Assembly (NCBI GenBank): GCA_000697355.1
Contig: JNEN01001260.1
Span: 1 to 64,000 of the forward strand
Length of the DNA: 64,000 nt
DNA from: Syncephalastrum monosporum B8922
Taxonomy: Eukaryota; Mucoromycota; Mucoromycetes; Mucorales; Syncephalastraceae
Reading direction: 5' to 3'
Under the pieces are notes generated by a model. The model ran no database searches and was not told the origin of the DNA. It worked only from the letters and a program-made list of their open reading frames with translations. Position numbers and translations under genes: made by a program. Shown here piece by piece: positions 59,596-64,000 of this stretch (the stretch's first letter is position 1; each line of letters begins with the position of its first letter).

Positions 59596-61588
59596 ACCGA
59601 TTTCCAAAGCGGTGCCGCTCCTTTTTTATCTGAGAGACGTGGCAAACGCGAGTTTCCCGCGGGAATCTAATTGGCATGAATCACAAATCATTATTTTACT
59701 GCTCAGAGAGGACAAAATGCCGCGGACGCAATCATTACCCTAACCTGGATCTCTTCACACCCTCTTTTTGGCAAGCAGATCGCTCGACCTGGCCGTGCAA
59801 CATAGCTAGCCTTGTCATGTTCACCACTTTGTGGCTAACAATATTACAAAAGGTCAAGCAACTTGCTATCTCCTTGGAGAAGATATGACGCCGGACAACC
59901 GAAGGAAAATACAAGGCAGTAATCATCAACGACTCTATCTACGACCTTCCGTATTCCCTGATACTGGAATGCGCAGACCGTTGGCAATTGGCAAGAAAGT
60001 CAACACTCGAGATCCACTGATGTACATCCAGAACCTGATATAGTGGACCTGCAATCAAACATATCACCAGCATTGCAGCATAGTCTAATTCGTTGTTTTT
60101 TTTGCTTCTTGTAGGCGAGTTGAGTTCGCGAAAATCGTCTGAAAATTATGAACCTGAAGCTTCGATGAATCGATACTTGAAGTTGGTACTTGAAGTTGAT
60201 ACTATGAGTTGATACTAGAAGTTAGTAACTACACTTTTTATATCGAAAAATATTCGTCCACGGCATGTTGAACATTTCGATTCTCAATTTTGATAGAGTT
60301 CTTAGTACAGAAAGACTGTATTCGGGATTTCCTTTGCCGTGCAATGACTATTCACTGTCCCTCTGACGATGCCGAACAATACGAGGCGACCGAAAACACC
60401 AAGTTTTTTTTTGACAAATTCTGTTCTTCACTTTCTGTCTCCGCTTCCCGACACCATTTTTATCAACCTCTTTGACCCTTCTATTTTCTCTTAGAAGACA
60501 CGTACAGCTTAGTTTTACCTTTTTTCCTTATGTGCAAAGACTTTTTATAAGCTTTGATGGTGCTCGTTGCGAGCTATATAGTACATACTATCCTCATATA
60601 GCTACTATTATTCCCTCTGGTTAATAACCAAACACACTATTCGAACCTACCAAGTGCCTTGCAAGTCATATAGACCGACCCAAACTCACAACGTGTTGGG
60701 ATCCTACAACTGTGCTGGTATTTTTGTGGCCTTGATGGACTCCTTTTGATTCTGTTTGGATTCTGTGACCTTGGTGCTTGCCACACACGAGATGTCTGAC
60801 TCTCTGTCTGGGACTTCAATGACTTCTTTGAAAGCTTTCTCTCCCACCAAACACCTTTACATGACGTCGACCTCCACTTTTCTTGCATGAAGAAACGCTG
60901 GAAAATGCAATCTGCGGATGAATCTCCAGGAGACAAGGGAAAAAAACTTCAACTGCCGTACCATGGTATCCTTTTACAAAGAGCCATATCGTAAAATGGG
61001 AGCTTTTACGGCTTTTTCTAGGCACCCGGATTCGACAACCCACTATTAGCCTTCACCTCCGCAGCATAAGGCACCGTTGGAAAGACGAAGACAGATGCGT
61101 TCCATTGTGTTTTGCAGGCGTACTGTGTGGACACTCTTTTTGAAGGTTGGCAGTGATATACATAACTGTACACACAGCAGCATTCTATAAAAATGGGTAG
61201 GGCAAAGCCACGAATCAGAAACGAGATTGAATTTAGGAGGGTGCAATTGCCAATTGAGTGTGAATATGTGAATGTGCGTGCGTGTGTGAGAGATTGTGAG
61301 ACTATTATTCGGAGGCAGAGCAGACAGAACCCAGTTTGCCTCGTCTTGTGTCAACCCGACCAGAAGCTCTAAACAACTTCGGTACCTACTTACTGTCTTC
61401 ATACGACAACAATCTCTCTAGCCTCCACTCATTTCTTTTTATATGAACGCAGTTCGTCTCAGCCAACGTTCATAAGAATCTTTGAAAGGTGCTTTTATTT
61501 CAGTGCAAATGCAAAGCGCTTGTGTTCGATTGACACTGGTTCTTTTTTTTTTTACCCCTAGAATTCCTAAAACGTGGCATCAGTCGAC
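59596..61588. other. 2 kb divergent intergenic region
   Basis: Promoter space of UGGT and the Swi1-like gene. It holds a short tandem repeat at 60173-60224 and several short ORFs without recognisable products (for example 60936-60637 on the minus strand). A T-rich tract at about 61541-61552 lies in the leader of the Swi1-like gene. Confidence 0.5.
60173..60224 (+). repeat. 13-bp tandem repeat, four copies
   Basis: Units ATACTTGAAGTTG, GTACTTGAAGTTG, ATACTATGAGTTG and ATACTAGAAGTTA follow each other without a gap, and a partial fifth copy (gtaacta) follows. The setting is noncoding. Confidence 0.85.
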
Positions 61589-64000
61589 ATGGACCCAAAG
61601 TTCTTTTCGGCAACTCAACAGAATATGACCCCGCAGCAACAACATTCTGCTGCTGCCAATGCGCGGATGATGATGGCGTTCCAACAGCAACAGCAGCAAC
61701 AGCAGCAATCGCAACAACCCAACCAGGAACAATATGGCTCCATGGCAGGCGATGGGTCGATGCATTTCAGCGGCACTGCAAACATGGATGCTATGGCTTT
61801 CTCTCAAACGGACATGAACGCGTTTGACCAGACCACCATGGCCGGCATGAACCCATTCCTCAATCAGCAAAACATGATGGCCCAACTCTCTTCCATGAAT
61901 CCGCTTGCACAGCAGAATGTCGTGCCTCAACAGCAACCCACTTCGCAGCAGCCACAAAGCTTTGCCCAGCAACAGCAGCTCTTTGGGCAAGGTAAGAAGC
62001 TACTTGTTGTGTTTGTATGCCTTTGTCGACGCGTCCTCACCTATATTCCACCTCTTTCTATAGGCATGCCCAATCAATTCCAACAGCGTGGATTATACCA
62101 AAACAATGGCGATATGATGTCGCCTCAGGCCTTGATGTATCAGCAACAGCAACAGCAGCAACAGCAGCAGCATATGGCTCTCAATAGGGGTAAGTCCTCA
62201 ACTTGCAACTACTTATGCGGACGCCTTGTTGAAAAAATCACAAAAAAACGCGTTAGTCAAGCAGCAATCGCCCAGCCAGTCGCCTGCCCTTGGGAGTGCC
62301 CATTATCAAAATCAAACCGCATCGTCTGTAATGGCAGGTAGCCCCAACGCTGGTCGTATGCCCTCGTCAGAATATCCAGGTACGTGTTCTTCTGCTAATA
62401 CTATCACTATAACTCTTACTCTTAATCATCTTTATCTTCTCACGCGTCGATCGATTAGTATCTTCACCTGTATCTTCGCAGGCTATGTTTTCGCAAGCAT
62501 CTCAGATGGTACGTCGTAAAAAGTGGGCCTTATACTGTGTCACGAGTCTAATGAGGGTACAGAACCGTGTTATACCATCCCAATCTGTCGGTCGATACAT
62601 GCCTCATGCCAACTCTCCTATGATGCAGAACAACGCAAGCGCATCTCCGTCCAACAGACAACTACCCTCACACCAGGCCTCGCCTCAGGTATATATATAT
62701 ATATAAATATATATGTCTTGGGATGGATCTGTCTCACAACGCATTGTGCTATTAGATTAGCAATAGTTTTGCTCAACCTTCACCGGCTCAGAACTCGCCA
62801 GTCGCGCCTTCAGCCGTACCTCAACGTTCTGCTACACCGGGCAGCACCACATCGACCCCGATGCAGCAGCACCAACAATTGGAATCTAAACCAGAGGAAC
62901 AGCCACCTAGTGAAACGAAAAAGCAGGAGACCCCGCAAAAATCGCCTACACCCAAGGCAAATAACCTACTCGAAAAGGGTGCCGAATCAATATCGCAGCG
63001 TGGAACGCCTGAACACCCCGACAAGGAAAACGTGAACTTGGTGACCTATATGCCAAAGACGCGAAACGTCGAAACCTATGGTGGCGTTGATCTCAAGTAC
63101 TTTGACAAGTTCGATATCAAGCCTCTGATACCGCACTCCTCTGAACTTGGTAAGTGTTATTTTGGGTAATGGAGATATCGCGGGCTAATGAAATCGCAGG
63201 CAACGTGGATATACATGCCCTAATCATGTCCCTGAAATCTGGTCTCAAAATGGAAGTCACCAATGCTCTGAACATCATGAGCGTCGTGACAGCACAGCAG
63301 ATGATGCCACTGACATTGTCATTCTGCGAAGACCTTGTCGACGTTCTGCTCGACTATCTGGAGGCGGATATTCTGCGGACAGGCACGGGCTATGACGACC
63401 ACGAAGAGGCACCGTCACCACGGAAAAAGAGATCAACGCGACACACAGAGGACGATTACACCTATTCGGAGCTGTTTGATATGTCTCTCGACGAAATGAA
63501 AAGTCTGATCCCGACGCTCGAAGATACAACTTCTGACCTGTGGCTCTCGCTCCGAGAGCGATCGCTCTGCATCTTCAACATTTTACGCAACCTCTCCTTC
63601 ATGCCGGACAATATGGAGTACCTCGCGAAACATGGTCGATTTGTGGACATTATGGCCCGAATCGTCGTCACCCTCAACGAGAGTTCCGACGTCTTCGAAA
63701 ATGACGCGTGGTTCGTCGGTGTGCGGCGGATGGATACGCTGGACTTTCGAAAATCGGTCCTGATAATCCTCAGCAATATTAGTATGCTGATGGTCCTCAG
63801 GCGCCGCTGGGCAGAAGCCTTTCTGGAGCTGATCCACGATTTTATCTCCCATGGACCTGATACCTACTATTCACTGTTAGCTACAGAGACGTGGGCCAAA
63901 CTGGCCGTAAACTATGAAAATCGCAAGGTTTTCGCATCGCTCCCGAGCCGAAAGACTCTGCAAGACATTTGGATCGAGCTGGCAGCCATGATCCGGCGAG
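61589..64000 (+). CDS. SWI1: SWI/SNF subunit, Swi1/ARID1-like (partial, runs off right edge)
   Basis: Exons 61589-61991, 62064-62189, 62257-62379, 62459-62508, 62563-62688, 62756-63149 and 63200 to beyond 64000 stay in one frame (more than 670 aa). The N-terminal 330 residues are Gln/Met/Asn/Pro-rich with several glutamine tracts, typical of Swi1. From exon 6 onward the protein reads YGGVDLKYFDKFDIKPLIP, then NVDIHALIMSLKSGLKMEVT, NALNIMSVVTAQQMMPLTLS and ERSLCIFNILRNLSFMPDNM. This is the armadillo-like C-terminal module seen in Swi1/Sol1 and ARID1/BAF250. No ARID DNA-binding domain is visible upstream of this module. The assignment to Swi1 rather than another armadillo-type SWI/SNF or RSC subunit is probable, not certain. 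Confidence 0.75.

Noticed and set aside
60630..60660. Reverse-strand ggttcgaat resembling a tRNA T loop
   Set aside because: Stem pairing fails (gtagg against agtgt) and no cloverleaf can be drawn.
60637..61043. Overlapping 75- and 99-codon minus-strand ORFs upstream of the Swi1-like gene
   Set aside because: The composition looks random and no family resemblance was found.

Overview
This is eukaryotic, fungal nuclear DNA. The genes are split by many short introns (about 45-170 nt, GT...AG with two GC...AG cases), the proteins carry poly-Q and proline-rich tracts, and the set includes fungus-specific genes (Kre2-type mannosyltransferase, AreA/Nit2-type GATA factor, End3, Erb1, a DEP-DH-PH-CNH Rho1 exchange factor). 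The intron style, the decayed transposase type and the protein sequences look most like a Mucoromycota/Mucorales mould. That placement is an inference from family knowledge; I ran no search.

Layout. (1) 1-6061: an inverted repeat. Bases 1-604 match the reverse complement of 5458-6061 at every stretch I compared. Each arm carries the last two exons and 3' end of a Rho1-GEF gene. The 4.85 kb spacer holds two inverted, decayed transposase fragments and one orphan ORF with a weak GIY-YIG-like motif. (2) 5674-10637: the complete 11-exon Rho1-GEF gene on the minus strand, followed by a 2.3 kb AT-rich gap. (3) 12960-25566: an MIT-domain protein, a coiled-coil/poly-Q protein, a Myb/SANT protein, TFIIS, an RA-PH adaptor and the CCAAT-binding subunit Hap2/NF-YA. 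(4) 25954-33625: a Rad60/Esc2-type SUMO-like protein, a Coq11-like SDR, the ER sulfhydryl oxidase Erv2, a degenerate RNase H-fold protein and nucleoporin Nsp1. (5) 34265-49366: an unknown 702-aa protein, a bZIP factor, End3, ribosomal protein eS17, Dpm3, Pol I/III subunit AC40, Erb1, U2AF large subunit and a Kre2/GT15 mannosyltransferase. (6) 52102-64000: an AreA-type GATA factor, UDP-glucose:glycoprotein glucosyltransferase and the start of a Swi1/ARID1-like SWI/SNF subunit that runs off the right edge.

The genes form no operon-like pathway and are mostly housekeeping. Themes do recur: transcription and RNA processing (TFIIS, AC40, U2AF2, Hap2, AreA, bZIP, Swi1-like), ribosome production (eS17, Erb1), secretory-pathway glycosylation and folding (Erv2, Dpm3, Kre2-like, UGGT), and polarity, endocytosis or cell-wall signalling (Rho1-GEF, End3, RA-PH protein). 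Exon boundaries were built by hand from splice signals, reading phase and family conservation, so individual junctions may be off by a few bases. The most unusual region is the inverted duplication at the left edge. No rRNA, tRNA or CRISPR array was recognised.
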